Source: Acinetobacter lwoffii | GTDB taxonomy: Bacteria; Pseudomonadota; Gammaproteobacteria; Pseudomonadales; Moraxellaceae | Length of the DNA stretch: 64,000 nucleotides | NCBI GenBank assembly: GCA_013530545.1 | Contig: SPVA01000022.1 | Span: 1 to 64,000 of the forward strand | Direction: 5' to 3' | In this document: positions 17,151-25,225 of the stretch, one piece after another | How positions within the stretch are numbered: position 1 is the first letter of the stretch | Layout of the letters: every line of letters starts with the position of its first letter | Program-made: the position numbers and the translations under genes | The notes under the pieces: generated by a model | The model's input: the letters and a program-made list of their open reading frames with translations, nothing else | The model's database searches: none | Told to the model about the DNA's origin: nothing

Positions 17151-18299
17151 CTAACCCGACCTTTGTGCTGCACAAGCAGCACGCGGGTCATAGAAGAGTA
17201 GGAATAACTCATGATCTTTGCGCTGTGCATACAGGCTAAGTAGCTCCTGATGATCAGCTGGAAGTAATTTAGCTGCAGGTATCGCTGGTGCTAATCGCTC
17301 TAGAGTTTCTACTGAATCCATGTCATAGATCCGATTGATCAAAACCTGTTTTTTCTTCTTGTAGAACAGATCGATAGAGGCACTACCATGCTCAGCACTT
17401 TCTACTGATGCTTGTTTGCGTGCGGCATTTTCAATTTGATCAATCAAACTTGGTTGCGCGACTTCAATGACTTCTTCTACGATTGGTTCAGGTTCAGCCT
17501 TAGGCGTGTATTGTTCAGGATCCAGCTCAAGAAGTTTGTCTTCAGTCAGTTTGCACAAGTGCTGTTGATCTTTTTGATCTAAGTGTCCATTGGCCAGAAA
17601 TACGTGACGGAATGAAAGAACGTCATCCTCCTTAGTAAACTGATCAATTTGTGCAGTGAACTTTTCAACAAGCTTTACCCGGTCGGTTTCAACTGAATCC
17701 GCTTCAATTTCTGTAACTGGGGTTTCAGTATTAATAGTGGCTTCTTGCTCTATGGCTTCAATAGGCTGAATCAGCTCTGGCTCAGGCTGTTTTTCAATAT
17801 CTGGTACAGCATCACCTGGGCCAGATGGTATGCCAGCCTGTTCAGTCTCATTCTTAGCTTTGGTTGAGCGTCTCTTTTTGGGTTTGCCTGTATTGTCTAT
17901 AGTTGGGGGATAGACAATCATTCGACCAAGTAGCTCACCCATTGCCACTAATTGTAATTCGGCATTTTCTTTATCCGCCTGAGCAAAACCATTGTCGACA
18001 GCTTTGAAATACTCCATGCACTGTTTGCTGTATTTAACCTGTGAGATATGGTCAGGATGAATAATAAAGATTTCCTGATCTTCCACGACATCATCAAGAG
18101 TCAAAGGCTTGGTAAATGTAATACCAGCCAGTTCCATGGTTTCAATCTTGATGCAGAACTCATAGCCTGGCATAGCGAAAATCGTAGCAGGGAACTGAGA
18201 CAGATCATCAAAATCCATTAACTCGCCAGCAGCGCGGCACATGATATTTCGGCCAGCCATCATTGCTTCAAAAGCTTCTTTGCTATTTAGAATTTTCAT
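17151..18299 (-). CDS. hypothetical phage early protein with charged central region
   Basis: A 382-residue protein with three parts. An N-terminal domain of about 130 residues begins MKILNSKEAFEAMMAGRNIMC. A disordered Glu/Pro/Lys-rich middle covers about residues 140-290 (KPKKRRSTKAK, then many EPEP-type acidic stretches). A helical C-terminal region from about 300 contains NRIYDMDSVETLERLAPAIPA. Its start resembles that of the gene at 19419 (ILNSADQIFEALLNGQSVYWC), so the two probably share an N-terminal domain. It is coupled to the ATPase gene (4-base overlap), which suggests a partner role in recombination. Not recognised further. Confidence 0.65.
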   Translation of the reverse strand: MKILNSKEAFEAMMAGRNIMCRAAGELMDFDDLSQFPATIFAMPGYEFCIKIETMELAGITFTKPLTLDDVVEDQEIFIIHPDHISQVKYSKQCMEYFKAVDNGFAQADKENAELQLVAMGELLGRMIVYPPTIDNTGKPKKRRSTKAKNETEQAGIPSGPGDAVPDIEKQPEPELIQPIEAIEQEATINTETPVTEIEADSVETDRVKLVEKFTAQIDQFTKEDDVLSFRHVFLANGHLDQKDQQHLCKLTEDKLLELDPEQYTPKAEPEPIVEEVIEVAQPSLIDQIENAARKQASVESAEHGSASIDLFYKKKKQVLINRIYDMDSVETLERLAPAIPAAKLLPADHQELLSLYAQRKDHELFLLFYDPRAACAAQRSG

Positions 18300-19417
18300 G
18301 CTGTCATTGCTCCCTTCGCCAATTGTTCTATGTCATTTTTTACAGCTTCAAATTTGGAAGCTTCTATCTGGTTGAGAGCATCAAGCCCCAAGTGTTCACA
18401 CACTGTTTTTGCATCAAGCCCACAGGTATCGATAAAGTCCTGTAGATCGGCAAGCTGCTCATCAGAAATGCCATTAAACTCTGGTGGATCTGTCCATGCA
18501 TTGCGCTGTCTATCGAATATGCACTTCATTTCCAGAGCACGACGAACCAGCTCGGCACGCATATTCTTGTAATACAGATGAGTGTCTTCAAGGGACTGAG
18601 TGAGCTGATTTAGATCACTCGCATACTGGGCCTCACCACAGCTTTGTACCCAGTTTTCTAGATCTTCTTGAGCCTTGATTGCGGCCAATTGATCTGGTGT
18701 CAGGGTATTGATATGGTCCTTAGCCTGTTTGATAAGATCGGCCAGAAATGTAGGACTGGTCTTTAGATCTGGCACCCACACTTCACCAGTATCACCACCT
18801 AAACCACCCGCATTTTTAGCGTGATGGGTAGGGCAAGGCTTAAAGCTAATCACCCGGGCATTCTTACCTTCACCAGTAGTGACTGTGGTCAAATAACCCA
18901 TGATGTCAGCAATTCGATATAGCTCATTACGGTTTTTACCACCCAGATCAGGGCGATAAATTACCTGGTCACCGCTTTGATCTTCAGAAGCGTGAGCAAT
19001 AAACACCACATCTTTTCCTGAAGCGATCAGCGTATTCACGTACTGCTTAAAGATGTTGTTGGCCAAGCCCTGGGCTTTAAGCTTTAACGATCCATCTTTC
19101 TGTTTATTCGTCGCATTCAGCATTAAATGTGTTTTGATGCTTTCAAGCATTGCCCCAACGGTATCAATCACAATGGTGTTATACGGTTCAAGATCGGCCA
19201 TTGTTAGGTTTGCAACATCAGACCACTGGTGAGCCTGAACTACAGCACCGCGACGAAGTTCACCAGTACGGTGAGAACCTTTGTCAAAGTCGAAAGAAAT
19301 AGCTTTGTCACCCGTAAAGCCGATAGAGGTTTTACCCAAACCCGGATCTGCGTACAGGTAAACAATAATTGCTTGGACCAACAGCGCCTGATTCGCTGGA
19401 ATAATATTAATCGCCAT
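18296..19417 (-). CDS. RecA-like AAA ATPase, Sak4-type phage recombinase
   Basis: A 373-residue P-loop NTPase. The Walker A motif YADPGLGKTS lies at residues ~22-31, a Walker B-like TIVIDTVGAML near 80-90, and a sensor-like VVFIAHASEDQ near 135. This is the compact N-terminal RecA fold of phage Sak4/AAA_24 proteins, which anneal single strands or load SSB-bound DNA in phage recombination. The C-terminal ~130 residues are an extra helical region. ATG 19417 follows AGGAG and overlaps the preceding stop; longer readings to 19477 would lie inside that gene. It is the central enzyme of the leftward operon. Confidence 0.8.
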   Translation of the reverse strand: MAINIIPANQALLVQAIIVYLYADPGLGKTSIGFTGDKAISFDFDKGSHRTGELRRGAVVQAHQWSDVANLTMADLEPYNTIVIDTVGAMLESIKTHLMLNATNKQKDGSLKLKAQGLANNIFKQYVNTLIASGKDVVFIAHASEDQSGDQVIYRPDLGGKNRNELYRIADIMGYLTTVTTGEGKNARVISFKPCPTHHAKNAGGLGGDTGEVWVPDLKTSPTFLADLIKQAKDHINTLTPDQLAAIKAQEDLENWVQSCGEAQYASDLNQLTQSLEDTHLYYKNMRAELVRRALEMKCIFDRQRNAWTDPPEFNGISDEQLADLQDFIDTCGLDAKTVCEHLGLDALNQIEASKFEAVKNDIEQLAKGAMTA

Positions 19418-19418
19418 C

Positions 19419-19955
19419 TCAACGTACTCCTGCAGGACGGTTATTGCGCTTAAAGTTCTTATAGTCTTCAGATGCAAAGAAGCCGGTATTTTCTAAAACT
19501 TGATGACGCTTGTTCTTTCGCATAGCAACACGCGCATTTTCCAACCCATCTAAAATCCATTTTGGAGTAAGGGATTTATCCATCTTCCTCAATGAGCCAT
19601 CCGGCTGAATGGAGTAGATCTGCGTATTGCAGAAATAGTCGGAAATAGTTCCTGAGCTTTTGACACGTAGAGCAAAATAGCTGGCCCGAGTTTTACCTAC
19701 TCGATATATTTCAAGTCCCTCAAAGGTCTTGATGTATTCAGAGAAGTAGCGATGAGTTGAGTTGAACTCAATCGGCATTGGCACTACAGGTAGCTCATCT
19801 GCTTTGAATTGCAGGAAACCAGTGTAGAGGTCTACAAAATTAATTTGAGTTCGATCATTTAGAGGAGACCAGTCATCAGAGCCGCATTCACACCAGTAGA
19901 CCGATTGACCATTCAAAAGCGCTTCAAAGATTTGATCAGCAGAATTTAAAATCAT
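19419..19955 (-). CDS. hypothetical phage early protein
   Basis: A 178-residue protein with an N-terminal segment like that of the gene at 17151 (MILNSADQIFEALLNGQSVYWCECGSDDW in outline). The C-terminus is basic (RKNKRHQVLENTGFF, NFKRNNRPAGVR). A pair of cysteines at residues ~22-24 (CEC) could bind metal. It is overlapped with the ATPase start downstream and with the upstream gene. Function unknown; probably DNA metabolism from its operon. Confidence 0.6.
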   Translation of the reverse strand: MILNSADQIFEALLNGQSVYWCECGSDDWSPLNDRTQINFVDLYTGFLQFKADELPVVPMPIEFNSTHRYFSEYIKTFEGLEIYRVGKTRASYFALRVKSSGTISDYFCNTQIYSIQPDGSLRKMDKSLTPKWILDGLENARVAMRKNKRHQVLENTGFFASEDYKNFKRNNRPAGVR

Positions 19956-20386
19956 GACTGAACCTCCACCAGACGGTGCTTCATGATGTAGCCGGCGATC
20001 ATTGAATTGATTTCGCGGTGATCCTGGTAGTCTGTGAAGTCTTTATACGGATTGCCATTAGCATCGAACACCTTGATTTCACCTAGTTCAACGACTTCTA
20101 TATTTGTGAATTCGGAACCTGGTACACCGTAATCATCCGGGTATGCTTCAACTTCAAACGAAGTTATTTCCAAACGGAAACCATCCAGATTTACGACTGC
20201 TTCACCGCGCATATCGTCGAGCATCTTTAAAGAGACGATTCCATATTCAGATTGAATATTTTGAGTTGGTGCCACCTGGTCAGTACCAAAGTCAGCAAGA
20301 TGAGCAAACGCTAAGGCGCTTACAGTTAAGGCAGCGGTAAACAGAGTTACCTTGAAGCTATTGTGTGGAGTTAATTTTGTGTTCAT
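19952..20386 (-). CDS. hypothetical phage protein with N-terminal membrane or signal segment
   Basis: A 144-residue protein starting MNTKLTPHNSFKVTLFTAALTVSALAFAHLADFG. A basic start and one hydrophobic segment (about residues 11-30) suggest an exported or membrane-anchored protein. The rest is acidic and beta-rich. ATG 20386 is chosen because the hydrophobic segment then sits at the N-terminus; the frame is open to 20440 but that part crosses a leader hairpin. It is the first gene downstream of the leftward promoter. Unknown function. Confidence 0.55.
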   Translation of the reverse strand: MNTKLTPHNSFKVTLFTAALTVSALAFAHLADFGTDQVAPTQNIQSEYGIVSLKMLDDMRGEAVVNLDGFRLEITSFEVEAYPDDYGVPGSEFTNIEVVELGEIKVFDANGNPYKDFTDYQDHREINSMIAGYIMKHRLVEVQS

Positions 20387-20419
20387 AATTACTTTACTCA
20401 CAGAGAGAGTGTGGGTCAT

Positions 20420-20455
20420 GCCCCAGGTTGTTCGTTGCAACGCTGGGGCTTTTCT
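20420..20455. promoter_or_regulatory. strong hairpin in the leader of the leftward operon
   Basis: GCCCCAG (20420-20426) pairs with CTGGGGC (20443-20449); the loop itself contains the palindrome CGTTGCAACG. On the plus strand it ends in TTTT and can act as a terminator. On the minus strand it lies in the untranslated leader between the promoter and the first gene, where an antitermination (nut-like) signal would be expected. Confidence 0.5.
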
Positions 20456-20470
20456 TTGTTTGTGATGAAA

Positions 20471-20537
20471 AGATTAACTGTAGTTAATAAAATAGTCAAC
20501 AATAAAATTAACCTTAGTTAAAGAAAAGTTAACTTTT
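20471..20537 (-). promoter_or_regulatory. leftward early promoter with operators (OL/PL-like)
   Basis: On the minus strand TTGACT (20499-20494) and TAATCT (20476-20471) are separated by exactly 17 bases. The operator TTAACTGTAGTTAA (20474-20487) covers the -10 region and spacer. A second copy, TTAACCTTAGTTAA, is at 20508-20521, and a perfect palindrome AAAAGTTAACTTTT is at 20524-20537. The first operator is the reverse complement of the one beside cro (25962-25975). Confidence 0.75.
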
Positions 20538-20560
20538 TTTATTAACCATGTTTTAATAGA

Positions 20561-20589
20561 CAAAAGAAAACCCATCACAGGGATGGGTT
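20561..20589 (-). terminator. terminator of the MliC-like gene
   Basis: AACCCATC (20569-20576) and GATGGGTT (20582-20589) form a perfect 8-bp stem, followed on the minus strand by a T-rich run. Confidence 0.85.
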
Positions 20590-20606
20590 GTCCTACAACA
20601 ATAATC

Positions 20607-20960
20607 TTATTTTTTGTATTCAGTAATACTGATAGGTTTGTCTTTCATAAACTCTACAATACCTTCACCAGCTTTGAAGTGAATTGAAACACCATCATTA
20701 TTGGCTAAACGCATACCACTTCCTGAAATAGCTCGCTTAAGGTGATAAACCTTGCCAGAATTATCTGTCATTTCTGCAGTTTCAAAATTATCCGAAGATT
20801 TCAATTCAACTGTAAGATCCATTGGACCAGTAAAGTTAATTACCTGAGTTTCAGCCGGAGTATTGCTCACAACTTTTTCTTGCACCACTTCGTTTTTTGG
20901 ATTTGAAGTACAGCCAGTAATCGCCAATCCTAACAATGCTGCACCTAACAAATATTTCAT
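20607..20960 (-). CDS. MliC-like lysozyme-inhibitor lipoprotein
   Basis: A 117-residue lipoprotein. The signal peptide MKYLLGAALLGLAITGC ends in a lipobox with Cys 17. The mature part has the features of the MliC/COG3895 fold: a Tyr-containing first half (GKVYHLKRAISGSGMRLANN) and a final strand region FKAGEGIVEFMKDKP. MliC proteins sit in the outer membrane facing the periplasm and block c-type lysozymes through Ser and Lys residues in these loops. Here it is encoded on its own transcript inside the prophage, which points to a cargo (moron) gene. Family assignment is by pattern and moderately sure. Confidence 0.65.
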   Translation of the reverse strand: MKYLLGAALLGLAITGCTSNPKNEVVQEKVVSNTPAETQVINFTGPMDLTVELKSSDNFETAEMTDNSGKVYHLKRAISGSGMRLANNDGVSIHFKAGEGIVEFMKDKPISITEYKK

Positions 20961-21054
20961 TGATACTTACCTTTCTATTTCTGAATCATAGGTATCTTTA
21001 TACTAATTGTTATAATGTAACATTTAAAGACAAGGTTACACTTACCTTACATAA

Positions 21055-21078
21055 AGAAAAACCCGCGGATAGCGGGTT
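21055..21078 (-). terminator. terminator below the small lipoprotein gene
   Basis: AACCCGC and GCGGGTT arms around a 5-base loop are followed on the minus strand by TTTTTC. Confidence 0.8.
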
Positions 21079-21166
21079 AGTGGTGCTTTACTTTGTTATT
21101 ACAGACCCGGTCATGAGAGGTCTTAAGTCCAATATAAAGATTTAATATTTCAGAAGTAAGAAAGCT

Positions 21167-21502
21167 TTAGCACTGAATAGCATCTTTCTCTTTGTAGTGA
21201 TCCAAAACCAAATCCATATCAGCCAAAAGTGCAGCTTCAGAGTATTCGCCGGGTGATAGCTTCAACAAGTTAGGTATATAGTTTTTTTCATACTCACGCG
21301 GGTAGTCTCTGCATAAGATCTTTACCCGCACATCTTGAGTGGTGAACTCTGAATCTAACTTTTCTAGGTATTTGCTAAGAATATTATCTGAGTTCTCAAG
21401 AGCTGTTGTGGTTGTGATTGGATCTATATCTTCATCTGGTTGCTTCTCACAACCAGTGAAAGCTAAGGATAAGAGTAGGGTGGTCAAAATTATTGTTTTC
21501 AT
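21167..21502 (-). CDS. small lipoprotein of unknown function
   Basis: A 111-residue lipoprotein. The signal peptide MKTIILTTLLLSLAFTGC carries a lipobox with Cys 18. The mature part is acidic and helical and contains Cys near residues 71 and 111. ATG 21502 is chosen because it puts the signal peptide at the N-terminus. It is transcribed away from the sce7726 cassette. A superinfection-exclusion or envelope role is possible for such a prophage lipoprotein, but this is inference. Confidence 0.65.
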   Translation of the reverse strand: MKTIILTTLLLSLAFTGCEKQPDEDIDPITTTTALENSDNILSKYLEKLDSEFTTQDVRVKILCRDYPREYEKNYIPNLLKLSPGEYSEAALLADMDLVLDHYKEKDAIQC

Positions 21503-21581
21503 AGGTCTGTTTTGTTGTTTTATTATACAAAGGATATATAAATTAAAAAAAAGTAAACCTGTCAAGATTACTTTTAAACTT

Positions 21582-21610
21582 TTAATTAAGTATGATCAAT
21601 ACTGTAAAAT
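21582..21610 (+). promoter_or_regulatory. candidate promoter and operator of the three-gene cassette
   Basis: TTAATT (21582-21587) and TAAAAT (21605-21610) are separated by 17 bases. The spacer holds an inverted repeat with arms AGTAT (21589-21593) and ATACT (21599-21603), a plausible repressor site. The sce7726 gene starts 28 bases later. Confidence 0.45.
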
Positions 21611-21638
21611 GGTGTTGAAATTTTTTTGAGCTTCTGTT

Positions 21639-22514
21639 ATGGATTTAGAATATAAGGCTTTATCTAAGATCTTCAATAGTGGTGTTCTAACGGACATTGC
21701 TAAGGGTGATTTGTCTTATGTTTTTAAAATGGTAAATAAATTCTTTCCAGAAGACGATACTAAGCTTTCCTTGAAAGAGTTATATGAAAAAACATATCAA
21801 ATTCTTCTTAGACAATACCCTAATGAGTATATCTATAAGAACTTAATAGCTAATAAAATTCTGTTAGGGCGCCACTCTTTGAACACAGCTACTATGTTGT
21901 CTGAGTTTAGAGTGGGAACCAATAAAGCTGATTGCGTGATCCTGAATGGCAAATCAACATGCTATGAAATTAAAACAGATTACGATTCTTTGGCTCGGTT
22001 AGATGACCAGTTGGATGCTTATACTCAGGTTTTTGACGATGTCTATGTTGTTTGTAGCCAAAAACATGTAAAGTCTGTTTTAGAAAAAACAAAAGCATCG
22101 ATAGGTGTAATTTTTTTATCAGAAAAAATGACTTTTCAAGAAATAAGAAAAGCTCACCACAATGAAATTAAAAACAAAAAGCTGTTATTGCAAGCTCTTC
22201 GTAAGAATGAGTATGTGGAGTTGATTCAAAACTTAACTGGTGAGGTCTTAGAAGCTCCGAATACCCAGCTATTTGATTTATGCCTGGAAAAGCTATACTT
22301 AAATAATGATGAAGAAAAGTTAAATAGTTTATTTATTGAAACGTTAAAGAAATCACGAAAAAACAATGAACATTTTATAACTCATATGCCTAATTCTTTA
22401 GTTAATGCTATTATTAGTTATAAATTTAATAAACTTCAAATACGCTCATTAATAGACTATTTTGCTACCGAGGAAAAACTTAATGTACTATCCAATATTA
22501 CGAGGAAAGCTTAA
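21639..22514 (+). CDS. sce7726 family protein, PD-(D/E)XK nuclease-like
   Basis: A 291-residue soluble protein that I assign to the sce7726 family. The core (about residues 85-140) reads EFRVGTNKADCVILNG, then CYEIKTDYDSL, then DDQLDAYTQVFDDVYVVCS. Glu 89, Asp 98 and Glu 110-x-Lys 112, with Gln 124 behind, are in the order of a PD-(D/E)XK nuclease active site, including the hydrophobic strand after it. The first 80 and last 130 residues are helical. It is the first gene of a coupled cassette with an overlapping sce7725 gene. The whole cassette is visibly more AT-rich than the phage genes around it, a sign of separate acquisition. A role in defence is inference. Confidence 0.75.
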   Translation: MDLEYKALSKIFNSGVLTDIAKGDLSYVFKMVNKFFPEDDTKLSLKELYEKTYQILLRQYPNEYIYKNLIANKILLGRHSLNTATMLSEFRVGTNKADCVILNGKSTCYEIKTDYDSLARLDDQLDAYTQVFDDVYVVCSQKHVKSVLEKTKASIGVIFLSEKMTFQEIRKAHHNEIKNKKLLLQALRKNEYVELIQNLTGEVLEAPNTQLFDLCLEKLYLNNDEEKLNSLFIETLKKSRKNNEHFITHMPNSLVNAIISYKFNKLQIRSLIDYFATEEKLNVLSNITRKA

Positions 22515-23403
22515 TGAGTTGTTAGCGTTAAGAGAGTTAGCAAATCTTCCTGTTGATAAAAAGTTTTGTCCTGTTATTGAACCTGTTCGTAGTTCTTTAG
22601 CCCCCCTTTTTAGAACAATTAAAGAATTAAATGATAAAGAAATTGTTCCATTAATTTTTTTTAATCCGACTGTTGGGGATTTAGAAGGGTGTGGCTTTCA
22701 CATAATAGAGGAGTTCAAGAAAGAAATTGAATTGCGCTATTTACCAGTATTCGCGGTAAAAGATAGTGTTGAAGATATTCGTTCGTTAATAGATCAATTT
22801 GAAGAATATGCTTTATTTCTAATTGATGGTTTAAGCAATAGTATTATAGATGCCTCAACTAAGGCTGCTTTAACATTCATAAGTTCTACAACAGCACCTA
22901 ATCTAATAAAAAAATTAAATAATGTAGTTTTATATGATGATTTTTTTAAAAAGCAAAAAAGAAATGCCGATTACCCAGTAGAATCTCCATTCTCATCATT
23001 ACATACATATTATAATGAATTCAGAAATGTTAATGGTTTTGGTGACTATACAATTTTAAGTGAAGAATATAATGAGTCAGGCGGACCGGCCTACGTAGTT
23101 ACTATCCATGTTACTTATATCAACTCTAAAAAATTTGATGAAGCATTTGTTCGTCATTATTCTTCTGATACTGACAATGATACTCCAGCCAATCCTGGTA
23201 AAAAGTTTATAGAAGCATTAGAGAAATTTATTGTAGAAAAAAATGATCAGAAGATTGAGTTCCTAGACACATCAGCTAGTATTGATTTTCAGAAAATATA
23301 TGATGCCAAACACTTTCCTGGTTTAGGTCAAGTAAAGAAAATTTCAATAATGCATCATATTGAAACTATTAATAATTATTTAATCAATAATTTAAATAAT
23401 TGA
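22483..23403 (+). CDS. sce7725 family protein (beta-protein-like)
   Basis: A 306-residue soluble protein starting MYYPILRGKLNELLALREL, the conserved opening of the sce7725/beta-protein group. Acidic-aromatic blocks such as FCPVIEPVRSS, PVFAVKDSVEDI and FLIDGLSN suggest an alpha/beta (TIM-barrel-like) fold. ATG 22483 is preferred over a TTG at 22462 because GAGGA lies just before it. It overlaps the sce7726 gene by 32 bases, so the two are translationally coupled; the family names themselves record that the two were neighbours in Sorangium cellulosum. Biochemical function is unknown. Confidence 0.72.
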   Translation: MYYPILRGKLNELLALRELANLPVDKKFCPVIEPVRSSLAPLFRTIKELNDKEIVPLIFFNPTVGDLEGCGFHIIEEFKKEIELRYLPVFAVKDSVEDIRSLIDQFEEYALFLIDGLSNSIIDASTKAALTFISSTTAPNLIKKLNNVVLYDDFFKKQKRNADYPVESPFSSLHTYYNEFRNVNGFGDYTILSEEYNESGGPAYVVTIHVTYINSKKFDEAFVRHYSSDTDNDTPANPGKKFIEALEKFIVEKNDQKIEFLDTSASIDFQKIYDAKHFPGLGQVKKISIMHHIETINNYLINNLNN

Positions 23404-23410
23404 GCTGATA

Positions 23411-24463
23411 ATGAAAATAGAAAGATTTTGTTGTCAGCAATGTTTTACTGAAAAGAATATAGCTCAATTTATTTCAGAAAATGGCAATTTTAAATTGACT
23501 TGTTCTTATTGCGAAACAGAAAATGTACAGGCTATTAACCCTAAACTTATTTTTCAATTTGTAGAAAAATTTGCTTATGGTTTGAAAGAGGATAGTGCTG
23601 GAAAATCTTTGTTTGATGTACTTAATGAAGATTTCTGTTTTTTTGAGGATAAAGTAATTGATAAGATGAGTTTGCTTACGAGTATTCTCGATGAGAATCT
23701 CGATATCCTTGATAGAAGGTACTTTGTACCAGATTTAGACTTAATAAAAGATAGTTGGATTGAATTTTGTCAGGAGATTACTACTAAAAATAGATTTTTC
23801 CCCCAGACTAAATTATATAAAGATATTTTCACCAATACTAAAGAAGAGGATAGAGGTCAAACAAATGCTTTTATATTATTAGTAGATTCATTAACTAAAT
23901 TTTATTCCACAGAAAGATGTTTTTACAGAGCACGCGTTCATGAAAGCAAATTATTAATTGATCAAATGAGGGCACCTCCTTCTATTACTGTAACTGCTGG
24001 TCGAGCAAATCCTATAGGTATTTCTTATTTATACTTGGCCGAAAATGAAAAAACATGTATTGCAGAAGTTCGCCCAAGTAATGGTAGCTTAGTTAGTGTA
24101 GCTACTTTTAATTTAAAAACTACTTTAAGTATTTTAGATTTAACTAATCCAAGAAAAAAAGCCTCCTTTCTTTTACAAGAAAGTGAAAGTTTAGAAAATA
24201 GTTTGATTCATATAAATCTATTAGAGATATTTGCCAAAGAGCTTTCCAAACCTGTTCTGCCTAATAGAACACATTTAGATTACATACCAACTCAATTTAT
24301 TTGTGAATTTTTTAAAACAGTATGTGGTTTTCATGGTCTAGTTTTCAATAGTTCTTTTGGTAATGGTAAGAATATAGTTTTATTTGATCAAAATTTAGTT
24401 GAAGATGACTCAATGAAATATTTTAGGATTTCAAGTATTGATCATAACTACAGTTTAGACTAA
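23411..24463 (+). CDS. RES-domain protein with N-terminal zinc ribbon
   Basis: A 350-residue protein. Residues 7-34 carry CCQQC and CSYC, a likely zinc ribbon. A helical region follows to about 160. The C-terminal RES domain (about 168-335) shows its Arg-Tyr-Ser type residues: FYRARVHES near 171-179, AGRANPIGISYLYLAENE near 196-213, and CIAEVRP near 216-222. RES proteins are NAD+ phosphorylases or glycohydrolases and often act as toxins by removing NAD+. It follows sce7725 by 7 bases. No separate small antitoxin is seen, so control may come from the two upstream proteins. Confidence 0.75.
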   Translation: MKIERFCCQQCFTEKNIAQFISENGNFKLTCSYCETENVQAINPKLIFQFVEKFAYGLKEDSAGKSLFDVLNEDFCFFEDKVIDKMSLLTSILDENLDILDRRYFVPDLDLIKDSWIEFCQEITTKNRFFPQTKLYKDIFTNTKEEDRGQTNAFILLVDSLTKFYSTERCFYRARVHESKLLIDQMRAPPSITVTAGRANPIGISYLYLAENEKTCIAEVRPSNGSLVSVATFNLKTTLSILDLTNPRKKASFLLQESESLENSLIHINLLEIFAKELSKPVLPNRTHLDYIPTQFICEFFKTVCGFHGLVFNSSFGNGKNIVLFDQNLVEDDSMKYFRISSIDHNYSLD

Positions 24464-24532
24464 ATCATTTACATATTATTAAGCTCAATAACTTATTCAA
24501 AATGGTATTTTGTATACAGCAATTCATTTTAA

Positions 24533-24748
24533 CTAAATAAAAAGCTGAATACGCTTAAAATTTTTATTCGCTTCAATTTCAGTTTTATAAAATTTGTCTT
24601 TATCAGTCGAATCCATAAATTTAGCAAAAGTCGTGGACTCAAGTAGACGATATAGAAATCTTTCACCTGTCTGAAGTACTACAGTCAACAAGCGGTGCTG
24701 GTAAAACACATGACTGATCTTCGGTGAATTTATTTCAATCTTTTGCAT
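24533..24748 (-). CDS. KTSC-domain-like small protein
   Basis: A 71-residue protein. The centre, LQTGERFLYRLLESTTFAKF followed by MDSTDKDKFYKTEI, resembles the KTSC domain (a gradual strand, Tyr, then a short helix and a Lys/Phe-containing end). KTSC domains occur in lysyl-tRNA synthetase-like fusions and as stand-alone phage or bacterial proteins of unknown role. It lies on the minus strand between the cassette and the repressor. Confidence 0.5.
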   Translation of the reverse strand: MQKIEINSPKISHVFYQHRLLTVVLQTGERFLYRLLESTTFAKFMDSTDKDKFYKTEIEANKNFKRIQLFI

Positions 24749-24846
24749 TATATTTATTAGCTATTTCCTCGGTTGTAATCAGTCTTTTTTATCAACCCTC
24801 TTTTGGCCAATTTTCCTTCTTCAGCCAACAAAAATTGATTTGGGGT

Positions 24847-25149
24847 TTATAGAGCAGAATACTTTTCTAAAAATTCATCTATCCACTCTTGTGCTACCTC
24901 AAGATTAGTTATATCCGCCAACTTTAGATTAGTCTCTTCTGCTTCGTTAAAGCCTTCAATAATAGCTTCAAAGATATTTGCCTCACTAATGACCTCACGT
25001 GCTATTTCAGCAGCGTCATAGCTTTGCTTGGCCTTCTTAAGCGAAGCTATTTGCTTATCAATCCCTTCACCGATTTTGCCTAATGCCAATTTAAATTCTT
25101 GACGATTAATTGTTAGCGCAGTTTTGGATTTATTAAGTGTTGCGATCAT
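24847..25149 (-). CDS. hypothetical phage protein near the repressor
   Basis: A 100-residue, mostly helical acidic protein (MIATLNKSKTALTINRQEFK... to IDEFLEKYSAL) with GAGGAAACC before its start. It follows the repressor gene on the same strand, so it may be expressed in the lysogen. No domain is recognised; such lysogenic genes next to cI often give exclusion or immunity functions, but nothing in the sequence proves it. Confidence 0.55.
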   Translation of the reverse strand: MIATLNKSKTALTINRQEFKLALGKIGEGIDKQIASLKKAKQSYDAAEIAREVISEANIFEAIIEGFNEAEETNLKLADITNLEVAQEWIDEFLEKYSAL

Positions 25150-25225
25150 TGTGGTTTCCTCTTCAAGAGTTTTTTCTTTATTGGGTGCTTCTTTGTTACA
25201 AGCCGCATGTAGCGGCTTTTATTAT

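Noticed and set aside
25195-25220. hairpin AAGCCGC/GCGGCTT as terminator of the repressor gene
   Set aside because: On the repressor strand no T run follows; the T-rich side is on the other strand, where no gene ends.
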